Shown here: piece after piece, positions 1 through 6,505 of the stretch
Position numbering within the stretch: the first letter of the stretch is position 1
Layout: every line of letters starts with the position of its first letter
Source of the DNA: Candidatus Shapirobacteria bacterium
GTDB lineage: Bacteria > Patescibacteriota > Microgenomatia > UBA12405
Assembly: GCA_009885205.1 (NCBI GenBank)
Contig: VFLE01000111.1
Coordinates: 1 to 23,495 of the forward strand
Direction: 5' to 3'
DNA: 23,495 nucleotides
Translations under genes and position numbers: made by a program
The notes under the pieces: model-generated
What the model was told of the DNA's origin: nothing
The model's database searches: none
Seen by the model: the letters and a program-made list of their open reading frames with translations, nothing else

Positions 1-797
1 AAGACAAATTGTTAAACAAAAAAATAGTATCTATCGACATTTTAAATGCCAAAAGTTTTATAGGTGATCCAAAAGACATAATTAATAAAAAAATAATAAA
101 GTTTTCTCGCATCGGCAAACAACTCTCAATTCACCTAAGCAATGGCAAAATATTGTTAGTTCATTTAAAAATGACCGGACAATTAATTATTGATGGTTTT
201 ATGTTAGGCCATCCCACCAAAACTATTGAAACCAAATCCACTCGTTTAATTTTTACTTTTTCAAATAAAACAAAACTATTTTTTAATGACCAGAGAAAAT
301 TTGGTTGGGTCAAAGTTTATAATAACAATGCTGAGCTTGTCGAAGCACAATCTAAATTAGGCCACGATATTTTAGACCCCAAATTTACTCCCGACTATTT
401 ATTTTCTCAGTTGCAAAGGTCATCCCGACCAGTTAAATCTGTTTTACTCGATCAACATTTTTTCGCCGGTATCGGCAATATCTATGCCAATGATGCTTTG
501 TTTTTATCTAAAATTCACCCCTCCACCCCATCTAACAAAGTCCAACGCTCTAAAGTTCTAAAGCTCTACAGTTCTCTTTTATTAATCATGCAACAGTCAA
601 TATTGGCCGGTGGTTCCACCATGAAAGACAACAAATATGTCCGCCCCGATGGTTCTTATGGTGGCAACCAATTTTTCTTCCGTGTTTATCAACGTGCCGG
701 CGAACCCTGTCTAATTTGTAAAACCAAAATCAAACGAATTGTTGTTGGCGGTCGTGGCACTTTCTTTTGTCCTCGGTGTCAAGTTGTAATAAAATAA
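1..797 (+). CDS. mutM: Formamidopyrimidine-DNA glycosylase, 5' end outside window
   Basis: Base-excision repair enzyme that removes oxidised purines such as 8-oxoguanine and nicks the abasic site. The reading frame is open to the left edge (codons from base 3), so roughly the first 20-25 residues, including the catalytic N-terminal Pro-Glu, lie outside the window. Seen here are LKMTGQL, the FNDQRKFGWVKV strand, the helix-two-turn-helix segment LLDQHFFAGIGNIYANDA and a C-terminal zinc finger with CLIC and CPRC pairs. This order matches Fpg/Nei; the GIGNIYANDAL and zinc finger wording favours Fpg. The TTG at base 9 is not a start. No neighbour suggests a shared pathway; the next gene begins 49 bases downstream. 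Confidence 0.95.
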   Translation, partial: DKLLNKKIVSIDILNAKSFIGDPKDIINKKIIKFSRIGKQLSIHLSNGKILLVHLKMTGQLIIDGFMLGHPTKTIETKSTRLIFTFSNKTKLFFNDQRKFGWVKVYNNNAELVEAQSKLGHDILDPKFTPDYLFSQLQRSSRPVKSVLLDQHFFAGIGNIYANDALFLSKIHPSTPSNKVQRSKVLKLYSSLLLIMQQSILAGGSTMKDNKYVRPDGSYGGNQFFFRVYQRAGEPCLICKTKIKRIVVGGRGTFFCPRCQVVIK

Positions 798-846
798 ATT
801 TCAAATCGTATCCCTTATTAAGCAGGCATTAATTATTCACATATTT

Positions 847-1362
847 ATGAAAAAAATATTATTCTTGTTTCTAGTTACTAGTTTCATGTTACCTGTTTCT
901 ATTCAGGCCCGCGAAGGGACCATTCCCAGTCTCCGTCAAGAATTAAAAAGTAAAAAAGTCGAGATTAAAAATGAAATCAAGGTCGAACGCCAAGAAAATC
1001 AAGATAAAAATTTAGACAACAAAAGAACCAAAGCCCAAGCCACCTTAAAACGTCTCCGTCAGGGGATTGTTAATCGCTATGAAAACATTTTAAAACAAAA
1101 AGCCAAAATCGAAGCCAGATTAGCCAAAGTAGATGCCACCAAATCAACCGAAGCCAAGGCCAAGTTGGCAACTTTCAGTGACACCAAATATAAATCTGAC
1201 CTTGCCGCCTTTGATATTAAGGTTGCCGCTGTCTTAGCTTCCGACACTCCTCTTAAGCTAACCGCTGATTTAAAAGCCTCAGCCAAAGTTTTGGACACTG
1301 ATCTTAAAGACCTAAGAACAATTCTCGCCGACACTCTTCGTTTGATTGTCAAGTCTCGTTAA
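847..1362 (+). CDS. Secreted coiled-coil protein of unknown function
   Basis: A 171-residue protein with an N-terminal signal peptide (hydrophobic residues 4-18, likely cut near SIQA-RE) followed by a Lys/Glu/Ala-rich, almost entirely helical region predicted to form coiled coils. No catalytic motif or metal site is visible. Such exported helical proteins of about 150-200 residues are frequent in Patescibacteria-like genomes, but the role is unknown; a periplasmic or cell-surface structural part is possible. It is followed by a GC-rich hairpin at 1371-1396. A 91-codon frame on the opposite strand inside it is a composition shadow. Confidence 0.75.
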   Translation: MKKILFLFLVTSFMLPVSIQAREGTIPSLRQELKSKKVEIKNEIKVERQENQDKNLDNKRTKAQATLKRLRQGIVNRYENILKQKAKIEARLAKVDATKSTEAKAKLATFSDTKYKSDLAAFDIKVAAVLASDTPLKLTADLKASAKVLDTDLKDLRTILADTLRLIVKSR

Positions 1363-1370
1363 TTTAATCT

Positions 1371-1396
1371 ATACACCCGGCAGCGGCCGGGTGTAT
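1371..1396 (+). terminator. Hairpin after the coiled-coil gene
   Basis: A perfect 10-bp stem (ATACACCCGG at 1371-1380 with CCGGGTGTAT at 1387-1396) and a 6-base loop directly follow the stop of the coiled-coil gene. The U-tract after it is weak (ATTTGTT), so it may be an inefficient terminator. Its right arm overlaps TATATT (1394-1399), a possible -10 for the lipoprotein gene whose ATG is 6 bases further on. Confidence 0.5.
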
Positions 1397-1405
1397 ATTT
1401 GTTAT

Positions 1406-1645
1406 ATGCAAAAACAATTTTCTTTTTCTCTTATATCTTTGCTCTTTTTACTGTTATCGGTATTTACTCTTTCCTCGTGTACTCTTAAAGATCAACTTAA
1501 AACCAAGATTCTAGATAAAATTGATCAGAAAGTCGCCGAAGAAAGACTAGAAGATCTGACCGATGATCAACTGTTAATAGAACTTGAAACTAACGATGCC
1601 TCGGTCGACACTCAGTTTAAAACCCTAGAAACAGAACTACAATAG
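1406..1645 (+). CDS. Small lipoprotein, function unknown
   Basis: A 79-residue protein starting MQKQFSFSL, with a hydrophobic signal sequence ending in a lipobox (TLSSC, lipidated Cys at residue 25). The mature part of about 55 residues is acidic and helical (KILDKIDQKVAEERLEDL). I chose the ATG at 1406 because the lipoprotein signal starts there and a -10-like TATATT lies 6 bases upstream; a longer frame from 1346 would run through the end of the preceding gene and the hairpin. It is likely anchored in the membrane. Its 3' end overlaps by 29 bases the end of the convergent membrane gene on the minus strand. No family recognised. Confidence 0.65.
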   Translation: MQKQFSFSLISLLFLLLSVFTLSSCTLKDQLKTKILDKIDQKVAEERLEDLTDDQLLIELETNDASVDTQFKTLETELQ

Positions 1646-1955
1646 ACAAAATCAGTATAATTCCTGTCGTAATCATCAAATTTTTTTGCCACGATCTTTT
1701 GTAATTATTACCAATTTTCAACCATAATATAGACCCCAACATCAGACATGTGATTGATATCACTCCCCAAATATAGGGAAAATCTTCATAAAATATTTGC
1801 CACCCCAAATCACCAAAGTCCGCCAATTCAGTCGGGTTATATATTTTTATAAAATAAATAATTGTCAATACCGCTATTGCTGTTATCGCAACAGATATTA
1901 TCCATGCCATTATTCTTCCCGATTTAACCATCTCAAATTCCCATTTTGGCTTCAT
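1617..1955 (-). CDS. Small three-helix membrane protein, candidate anti-sigma partner
   Basis: A 112-residue protein with three hydrophobic segments (about residues 16-37, 58-80 and 92-111) and a short N-terminal cytoplasmic part (MKPKWEFEMVKSGR). It lies directly downstream of an ECF sigma gene, the usual position of a membrane anti-sigma factor, so that role is inferred from position; no zinc-binding anti-sigma motif (HxxxCxxC) is visible. I prefer the ATG at 1955 over the upstream ATG at 2003 because the sequence AGGAGAGGTG (1959-1968) forms an ideal Shine-Dalgarno with 8 bases between AGGAG and that ATG. It is the only clear Shine-Dalgarno site I found in the window. The 1955 start also removes the overlap with the sigma gene. 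Confidence 0.65.
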   Translation of the reverse strand: MKPKWEFEMVKSGRIMAWIISVAITAIAVLTIIYFIKIYNPTELADFGDLGWQIFYEDFPYIWGVISITCLMLGSILWLKIGNNYKRSWQKNLMITTGIILILSIVVLFLGF

Positions 1956-1989
1956 CTTCACCTCTCCTGATTTTATTTTTGTTAGTATT

Positions 1990-2517
1990 TTATTTTGTTT
2001 CATAAATTATTTTTAACTTTTCTTTTGCTCTTTTTAAAATCACCCCAACGTTACTAGTGGTTATGTGCAAAATATCCGATATTTCATCATAACTTTTATC
2101 TTCAAAAAAATATAAAACTATTATCTCCTTATATTTTAACTCCAAACTATCAATTGCACTGTGTAATTCCTTTTTGTTTTCTTTTTCTATTTCTAATTCT
2201 TCAATTAACTTTTTATTTTCAGTAAAATCATCTAGTCCCTCATTTATCAGTTTTGGTTTTTTCTTTTTTATAAAATCAACCGTTTTATTGTGGGCAATCC
2301 GCAATATCCAGCTACTAAATTTTTGTTTTAGGTCAAACCCATTCAAATTCTGATAAGCAGCAATCAGGCTATCTTCCACCAAATCATCAATTTCCAAATT
2401 ATTACCAATTAACTTTTTAATAAATCCTCTTAATCGTTTTTCGTAACGCTCAATAATCACCCCAAACTTTTCCCTATCACCATTTATTACTAATTTAATT
2501 ATTTCTTCATCCGTCAC
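1990..2517 (-). CDS. ECF-type RNA polymerase sigma factor
   Basis: A 175-residue sigma-70 family protein of the extracytoplasmic-function type. Region 2 is at about residues 5-90 (ERYEKRLRGFIKKLIGNN, then DDLVEDSLIAAYQNLNGFD, FSSWILRIAHNKTVDFIKKKK) and region 4 at about 115-173 (LELKYKEIIVLYFFEDKSYDE, ISDILHITTSNVGVILKRAK, a helix-turn-helix). It directs polymerase to a small set of promoters, usually in response to envelope stress. The start codon is GTG, 8 bases after the stop of the SGNH hydrolase gene, so the two are probably co-transcribed. The small membrane gene downstream may be its anti-sigma factor. Confidence 0.9.
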   Translation of the reverse strand: MTDEEIIKLVINGDREKFGVIIERYEKRLRGFIKKLIGNNLEIDDLVEDSLIAAYQNLNGFDLKQKFSSWILRIAHNKTVDFIKKKKPKLINEGLDDFTENKKLIEELEIEKENKKELHSAIDSLELKYKEIIVLYFFEDKSYDEISDILHITTSNVGVILKRAKEKLKIIYETK

Positions 2518-2525
2518 AGTTCGTT

Positions 2526-3254
2526 TTAATACCCCGGCATCTTATCTCCACTATTAACCGATTTTATGTATTTTTCCGGATCAAAATTTATCCCCCAAAT
2601 CTTTTCTAAAATAACTTTAGCAATATAGGCATTTCCTAGTTGGTTCGGATGCCAAAAATCCACATCACCTTTTTTAATATTTTCTTCGGCAATATCGCAC
2701 TCCGACACAAAAGTATAAATTCTTTCCTTGGGAAACTTATCCGACTCTTGATATAAATCAATAAAATTATTTAACCCAAACTGCCTTTGGACTTCTACAT
2801 ACGGCAAACATAAATTATTTGATCTCTCATTCCACGCCTTATTGCAAGTTGATAACCAAATTTCAATATTGTTCTCACTTGCTTGCCTGATAATATTTTC
2901 CAAATTTTTTTTAAATTCATCTTGATTTACTCCTTGGGTAGGGTCATTTGCCCCTATCATCAAAATCATTAAGTTTGGTTTTACCAAACTTATATCGTCA
3001 AACTTATTTACTATATCTCTCGAGGTACTACCATCATACCCAAAATTAAAACATCTAATCCCCCAAGACGGTAGCTTCCAATCAGTCATTTCGTTTTGTA
3101 GTTTATCTTTTAATACATATTCCACTATCTCTCGCCAATTTGGATGTACCCATTCGGTGCTAGTTATCGAATCGCCGACAAAAGCAATCCAATATTTACC
3201 ACTCTCATTTAACGTCTCTTTGATTTTGTCCATAAAGTATTTTATCATTGACAT
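2526..3254 (-). CDS. SGNH/GDSL-family hydrolase
   Basis: A 242-residue esterase/lipase-like hydrolase with the family blocks in order: block I GDSIT (nucleophile Ser, about residue 29), the glycine/asparagine block GAND, and the C-terminal DVDFWHPN block with the catalytic Asp-His pair. Substrate unknown; related enzymes deacylate lipids, sugars or peptidoglycan acetyl groups. There is no obvious signal peptide. An in-frame ATG exists at 3278, but I chose 3254: TTGACA (3284-3289), a 17-base spacer that is exactly the operator at 3267-3283, and GATTAT (3261-3266) form a minus-strand promoter placing transcription start at this ATG. It heads the operon with the ECF sigma gene. Confidence 0.85.
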   Translation of the reverse strand: MSMIKYFMDKIKETLNESGKYWIAFVGDSITSTEWVHPNWREIVEYVLKDKLQNEMTDWKLPSWGIRCFNFGYDGSTSRDIVNKFDDISLVKPNLMILMIGANDPTQGVNQDEFKKNLENIIRQASENNIEIWLSTCNKAWNERSNNLCLPYVEVQRQFGLNNFIDLYQESDKFPKERIYTFVSECDIAEENIKKGDVDFWHPNQLGNAYIAKVILEKIWGINFDPEKYIKSVNSGDKMPGY

Positions 3255-3266
3255 TATTTCATAATC

Positions 3267-3283
3267 TACTACACTCATTAGTA
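3267..3283. promoter_or_regulatory. BlaI-type operator between divergent promoters (site 1)
   Basis: TACTACACTCATTAGTA, a slightly degenerate copy of the TACTACA-N3-TGTAGTA palindrome repeated elsewhere in the window. For the plus-strand cupredoxin gene the site covers the -10 (TACACT, 3270-3275; -35 TTGACA at 3248-3253, spacer 16) and its last base is the A of the ATG. For the minus-strand SGNH gene it exactly fills the 17-base spacer between TTGACA (3284-3289) and GATTAT (3261-3266). One bound dimer could therefore shut both promoters. Confidence 0.75.
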
Positions 3284-3678
3284 TGTCAAAACAAACACAA
3301 TTCTACCTCGGTCTAGTTTTTATTTTTATTTCAGTTCTCGTTTATTTTTATTTTTCAAATTCTCAACCAACTAGCTCGAGTCCCACAGTTCAAGTCGTCA
3401 ACGGAGTTCAAATTATAAAAATGGATGCCTCCGCCTCTGGTTATTCTCCTTCAACTTTTACCATCAAAGCCGGTCTCCCTGTTCGTTGGGAAATTACTGA
3501 TCGGGGGACTGCTGGTTGTACCAATGCTGTCATCTCTCGAACTTTGTTTACAGGTCAAATAAATCTCGTCCCCGGCACCACTTCCATCAAAGAATTTACC
3601 GCCCCAACTACCCCCGGTACCTACCGTTTTTCCTGTTGGATGGGCATGATTTCGGGAAGTATTGAAGTTGTAATTTAG
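3283..3678 (+). CDS. Membrane-anchored cupredoxin-like copper protein
   Basis: A 131-residue protein: one N-terminal membrane anchor (residues 7-24), a Ser/Pro/Thr linker (25-36), then a cupredoxin-like beta-barrel domain (37-131) outside the cell membrane. The domain is nearly the same as the C-terminal domain of the HMA/TauE-SafE fusion at 7444 (GCTNAVISR.LFTGQI, then FSCWMGM). Candidate metal ligands are Cys79, Cys118, Met120 and Met122. No histidine of the usual type-1 copper site is present, which suggests Cu(I) binding rather than blue-copper electron transfer. It is transcribed from the TTGACA/TACACT promoter under operator site 1, probably without a leader. Role inferred: periplasm-side copper capture. 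Confidence 0.85.
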   Translation: MSKQTQFYLGLVFIFISVLVYFYFSNSQPTSSSPTVQVVNGVQIIKMDASASGYSPSTFTIKAGLPVRWEITDRGTAGCTNAVISRTLFTGQINLVPGTTSIKEFTAPTTPGTYRFSCWMGMISGSIEVVI

Positions 3679-3684
3679 GATTAA

Positions 3685-3713
3685 TTGATATTTTATGTAA
3701 AGTATCTTATAAT
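3685..3713 (+). promoter_or_regulatory. Sigma-70 promoter, leaderless type
   Basis: TTGATA (3685-3690), a 17-base spacer and a perfect TATAAT (3708-3713), followed 5 bases later by the ATG at 3719. The expected transcription start falls at the start codon. Confidence 0.8.
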
Positions 3714-3718
3714 AGTAT

Positions 3719-4543
3719 ATGTTTTCAAGTGAACGAATACAGTCCAACTTAAATTTAAATAAAAAAAATTTTGGAAGAAGTGCCGTTGATAGTCGCCCTC
3801 TGTGGGAAACTACCCAAGTTACTTGGGATGATGCTATTGCTGCCGGTCGAGACCACTCCTGTCCAGTTATAAAAAAAGTAGTTAACAGTGGAAAATCAGA
3901 ATTAGATATTTGGCGTTCATATCAAGGGAAAAATAATGCTTTTTGTGAAATATCAAATTTATTTTTAAATGTTGGCAGACCTGATTTGCATTCAACATGG
4001 ACTCACGGTGAGTTAAGAAAGAAAACTGAGAAAACTCACCTCGAAGTTAAACCAACATTTCAATATCCCGAAGGGCACAACCAACGCATTTTACTTGCCA
4101 ATGCCAGATTGGCTCAATATTGTGTATCAGATCATTTCAAAACTCTCGATCATATTGCTCACGGAGCAATAATTGGATATGCAAAGTCCGAGGAAGAACA
4201 ACATAAATATTCGGTCACAGTCAAAGATTATCAATCGTGTGCTTTAGAAGCAGTCAATATTGATCATTTTACTTCCCTTGTTGCTGTCAAAACCGCTCAA
4301 ATTCTAAAAAGTCGTAGAGTCGATGACCAAACAATTGCAAATTTATTATCACAAAATTTTGCGCAAACCGGATCAGTTCGGGAATATGGACAGCAAAACC
4401 ACGCCAGTAAAATAGTTTCGTTGATTATTAAGGAAATAAAAGAATGTGGTACATTACCAAACTTAGCTTCAAAATTTCGTCAAACAGCACGAGCAAAAAT
4501 TGAAAAACAATATTTAGGAATTAAAAATCCCAAATTAATGTAA
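3719..4543 (+). CDS. Soluble protein of unknown function
   Basis: A 274-residue protein I do not recognise. It has no signal peptide or membrane segment. The N-terminal third contains DSRPLWETTQVTWDDAIAAG; the middle is rich in His and Cys (HLEVKPTFQYPEGHNQRILL, ARLAQYCVSDHF, LDHIAHGAIIGYAK, YQSCALEAVNIDHFTSLVAV); the C-terminal third is helical and basic. The scattered His and Cys could bind metal, but no known pattern is visible. It stands alone on the plus strand, 40 bases after the cupredoxin gene, with its own consensus promoter giving a leaderless mRNA. It lacks a BlaI-type operator, so it is probably not part of that regulon. Confidence 0.7.
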   Translation: MFSSERIQSNLNLNKKNFGRSAVDSRPLWETTQVTWDDAIAAGRDHSCPVIKKVVNSGKSELDIWRSYQGKNNAFCEISNLFLNVGRPDLHSTWTHGELRKKTEKTHLEVKPTFQYPEGHNQRILLANARLAQYCVSDHFKTLDHIAHGAIIGYAKSEEEQHKYSVTVKDYQSCALEAVNIDHFTSLVAVKTAQILKSRRVDDQTIANLLSQNFAQTGSVREYGQQNHASKIVSLIIKEIKECGTLPNLASKFRQTARAKIEKQYLGIKNPKLM

Positions 4544-4552
4544 TTTCCGGCA

Positions 4553-4831
4553 CTATCGAGATCGTGAAATAGGCGCGTATTCTCTTTTTACCGCTTCACT
4601 CAACATTATTTTCATCAATGATTGATATGGCACATCTTTTTTATTAGCAATCATCTTCAAGTCATAAATCAAAGTGTTTGGCAATCTAACAGTAATCGGT
4701 TTTGCAGTTGGTTTTAATTGAGATAAATCCAACTCAACCCTCATCGATTCATCAAAATAATCAGTCGCATCGTGTGTCGCCCAAAAATCCCTTTCTTCAT
4801 CCTCATTTTTAAATCTTGGTATTGGTTTTAT
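4553..4831 (-). CDS. CopG-family (PF12441-like) antitoxin, apparent ATA start
   Basis: Ribbon-helix-helix antitoxin of the kind paired with BrnT-like toxins. The C-terminal half (KPITVRLPNTLIYDLKMIA, then VPYQSLMKIMLSEAVKRE) is the DNA-binding part. The first ATG, at 4744, would give only 63 residues and lose the conserved N-terminus. Reading the same frame upstream gives KPIPRFKNEDEERDFWATHD then ATDYFDES, which matches the normal N-terminus of this family. That extension has no ATG, GTG or TTG before the in-frame TAA; the codon at the expected start is ATA (4829-4831). Either ATA is used, translation starts at the internal ATG, or the start has decayed. No toxin gene lies beside it. By family it would autorepress its own promoter. 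Confidence 0.7.
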   Translation of the reverse strand: MKPIPRFKNEDEERDFWATHDATDYFDESMRVELDLSQLKPTAKPITVRLPNTLIYDLKMIANKKDVPYQSLMKIMLSEAVKREYAPISRSR

Positions 4832-4949
4832 TTTATTTTGCTTCTTATTTTATTTTATCAATTTTTTCTTATCCTCGCCTGTCAAGGGGAGGGTCCAAAT
4901 TTCTTAATTTGGGGGTGGGGTTAGATTAAAAATCATTGTATAATCCACC
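4832..4949. other. Short intergenic stretch with repeat element and promoter
   Basis: No gene is seen here. It contains an AT-rich stretch upstream of the antitoxin, a copy of the TGTCAAGGG palindromic repeat (4873-4921) and, at its end, TATAAT (4939-4944) five bases before the methyltransferase ATG. No convincing -35 accompanies that hexamer. Confidence 0.6.
4873..4921. repeat. Interspersed palindromic repeat, family B copy 1
   Basis: Contains GCCTGTCAAGGGGAGGG (4877-4893), then a small hairpin (CCAAATT/AATTTGG, 4895-4912) and a G-rich end GGGGGTGGGG. The core CCTGTCAAGGG plus a GGGTGGG-type tail recurs at 17947, and the core also occurs inside the coding region at 7651. Confidence 0.65.
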
Positions 4950-5531
4950 ATGAATCAAACTGATTATTGGCAAAAAGTTCATTTAAAGTATTCTCAACAA
5001 GACTGGTCAAAACAACCAAACATATTTGCCACAGATGCAGTAACCTACTTCCCAAAAACAGGAAAAATTCTTGATTTAGCTGCCGGTCTTGGTCAAGATT
5101 CAAAATATTTTTCGAGTCTTGGTTACAATGTCACCACTACCGATTTGATTTCTCCATCACAAGTTGTTGATCTTAATAATCCATTACCTTTTTCCAACAA
5201 TTCTTTTGATATTGTTTATAGTCATCTTGGTCTTCACTATTTCTCACAAGATAGGACGAAGCAATTATTCGAAGAAATTTATAATACGTTAAAAGTGGGT
5301 GGAGTATTTTGTTCTATCTTTAACTTAGTTACTGACCCCGAAATTCCAGAACTAACAAAAATTGACACAGATTATTATCAAACTGCCGAGGGAATAAATA
5401 AACGATTTTTTAGTCCTGAATCTTTAAAACAAATGTTGCCCAAAGAATTTAAAATATTATTACTCGACAATAATGGCAAAACCATAAAAGACGGTGATGG
5501 GCGATTAGTTCGTCTAGTTTGCCAAAAATAA
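4950..5531 (+). CDS. Class I SAM-dependent methyltransferase
   Basis: A 193-residue Rossmann-fold methyltransferase. Motif I, ILDLAAGLGQDSKYF (about residues 40-54), binds S-adenosylmethionine; the acidic end of strand 2 is TTTDL; LPFSNNSFDIVYSHLGLHYF is the post-II/motif IV region of the Methyltransf_11/25 type; LKVGGVFCSIFN is motif VI. The acceptor is not evident: this fold acts on small molecules, lipids and proteins alike, and none of the neighbours points to a pathway. TATAAT ends 6 bases before the ATG, so the mRNA is probably leaderless. The HAD hydrolase gene follows after 13 bases. Confidence 0.85.
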   Translation: MNQTDYWQKVHLKYSQQDWSKQPNIFATDAVTYFPKTGKILDLAAGLGQDSKYFSSLGYNVTTTDLISPSQVVDLNNPLPFSNNSFDIVYSHLGLHYFSQDRTKQLFEEIYNTLKVGGVFCSIFNLVTDPEIPELTKIDTDYYQTAEGINKRFFSPESLKQMLPKEFKILLLDNNGKTIKDGDGRLVRLVCQK

Positions 5532-5533
5532 AT

Positions 5534-5539
5534 TATAAT
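5534..5539 (+). promoter_or_regulatory. -10 hexamer just before the HAD gene
   Basis: Perfect TATAAT beginning three bases after the methyltransferase stop and five bases before the HAD ATG at 5545. No clear -35 with a 16-18 base spacer is visible. Confidence 0.5.
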
Positions 5540-5544
5540 ATCTC

Positions 5545-6138
5545 ATGATCAAAGCCATAACCTTCGACCTTGATGGTGTTTATTTTACGCAGGATAGTTT
5601 TAAAAAATTTAAATCAATTTTTCCAACTAATAATTCAGACCCCGACTTTGTTGAACATATCCTAAAAAAATCTGATGAAATGATGAATTTCAAAAAAGGG
5701 CTAATGACCGAAGACCAGTATTGGGAGTATGTAAATAAATCATTTGGCCAAAATCTATCAATAGACGAGATTACCAATTTATTGATGGATTCATATTCTG
5801 TGAATCAAAATGTCGTCGACTATGTCAAAAAAGTCCGATCTGAGGGCATAAAAACTTGTATTTGCACCAATAATTTCCCTACCCGTATCAACGCCTTAAA
5901 TAAAAAATTTAATTTTCTTTCCGATTTTGATGTTCAAGTTTTTTCATATAAAGTTGGTTTTAATAAACCCGACCCAAAAATATTTCAAGAACTAATCGAC
6001 AGTTCAGGAGTACTACCATCAGAACTTTTTTATGCCGACGACAATCAAAGTTGTGTCGATTCAGCCAAGTCCCTGGGAATAAATGCAATAACTTATACTA
6101 CATTTGACAATTTTGTCAAAAGCTACTACACTCAGTAG
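5545..6138 (+). CDS. HAD-superfamily hydrolase
   Basis: A 197-residue phosphatase-like enzyme. Motif I is FDLDGV near residue 8 (nucleophile and acid Asp), motif II is CTNN near residue 111, the motif III lysine is in KPDPKIFQ, and motif IV is FYADDNQSC with SAKSLGINAITYT following, the usual end of subfamily I members. The substrate is unknown; this class covers sugar phosphatases, phosphoglycolate phosphatases and beta-phosphoglucomutases. Its last 12 or so codons are also regulatory DNA: the -35 TTGACA (6104-6109) and operator site 2 (6124-6140) of the downstream repressor gene lie inside it, and its terminal SYYTQ-stop is written by the operator. Confidence 0.88.
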   Translation: MIKAITFDLDGVYFTQDSFKKFKSIFPTNNSDPDFVEHILKKSDEMMNFKKGLMTEDQYWEYVNKSFGQNLSIDEITNLLMDSYSVNQNVVDYVKKVRSEGIKTCICTNNFPTRINALNKKFNFLSDFDVQVFSYKVGFNKPDPKIFQELIDSSGVLPSELFYADDNQSCVDSAKSLGINAITYTTFDNFVKSYYTQ

Positions 6139-6140
6139 TA
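6104..6140 (+). promoter_or_regulatory. blaI-like promoter and operator (site 2), inside the HAD gene
   Basis: TTGACA (6104-6109), 17-base spacer, TACACT (6127-6132), then the ATG 7 bases later. The operator TACTACACTCAGTAGTA (6124-6140) has perfect 6-base arms (TACTAC/GTAGTA) and ends on the A of the repressor ATG. It covers the -10 and the expected start point, so it should give autorepression. A second palindrome, TTGACAA-TT-TTGTCAA (6104-6119), overlaps the -35. Confidence 0.85.
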
Positions 6141-6505
6141 TGAAAACAGATATGTTAGGTTCTCTCGAACAACAGGTAATGGAAATTTTGTGGCAAGCCG
6201 ATAAACCTCTCAAGCCTCAAGAAGTTCTCTCTCAAATGAAAGGGGACTATGCCTACACCACTATTATGACAATTTTAAAAAGATTGTCCGACAAAAATAT
6301 CGTCTCTCGCAATCTAGCTGGCAAAGTCTATTTATATCAGCCTTGCTCGTGCAAAGACAAATTTGTCAACAAAAACTTGTCAGGTATTATCAGTGGTCTT
6401 GTTGATTCTTATGGTTCCTTAGCCATCGCCAATTTTGTTGATGTTATTAAAACCAACAAACAAGATTTAACCATATTAAAAGAATATCTCAAATCCCAAA
6501 AATGA
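6140..6505 (+). CDS. BlaI/MecI/CopY-family repressor
   Basis: A 121-residue winged-helix repressor (PF03965 type). MLGSLEQQVMEILWQADKPL is the first helix pair, AYTTIMTILKRLSDKNIVSR is the recognition helix and start of the wing, and the C-terminal half forms the dimerisation domain. I chose ATG 6140 rather than an in-frame codon at 6104 because the family starts just before the LGSLE segment and the promoter-operator places transcription start here. Cys69 and Cys71 (PCSC) lie just after the wing; CopY has metal-binding CxC motifs in its C-terminal part, so metal sensing is possible. The usual BlaI proteolysis partner follows, overlapping by 4 bases (ATGA). Likely the regulator of all six TACTAC sites. 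Confidence 0.9.
   Translation: MKTDMLGSLEQQVMEILWQADKPLKPQEVLSQMKGDYAYTTIMTILKRLSDKNIVSRNLAGKVYLYQPCSCKDKFVNKNLSGIISGLVDSYGSLAIANFVDVIKTNKQDLTILKEYLKSQK

Noticed and set aside
3255..3278. ATG 3278 as start of the SGNH hydrolase
   Set aside because: It lies inside the operator, adds eight residues before the conserved region, and would precede the transcription start predicted from TTGACA/GATTAT.
4895..4912. Small hairpin CCAAATT/AATTTGG as a terminator
   Set aside because: It is followed by G-rich rather than T-rich sequence and is part of the repeat element; no gene ends just before it on either strand.
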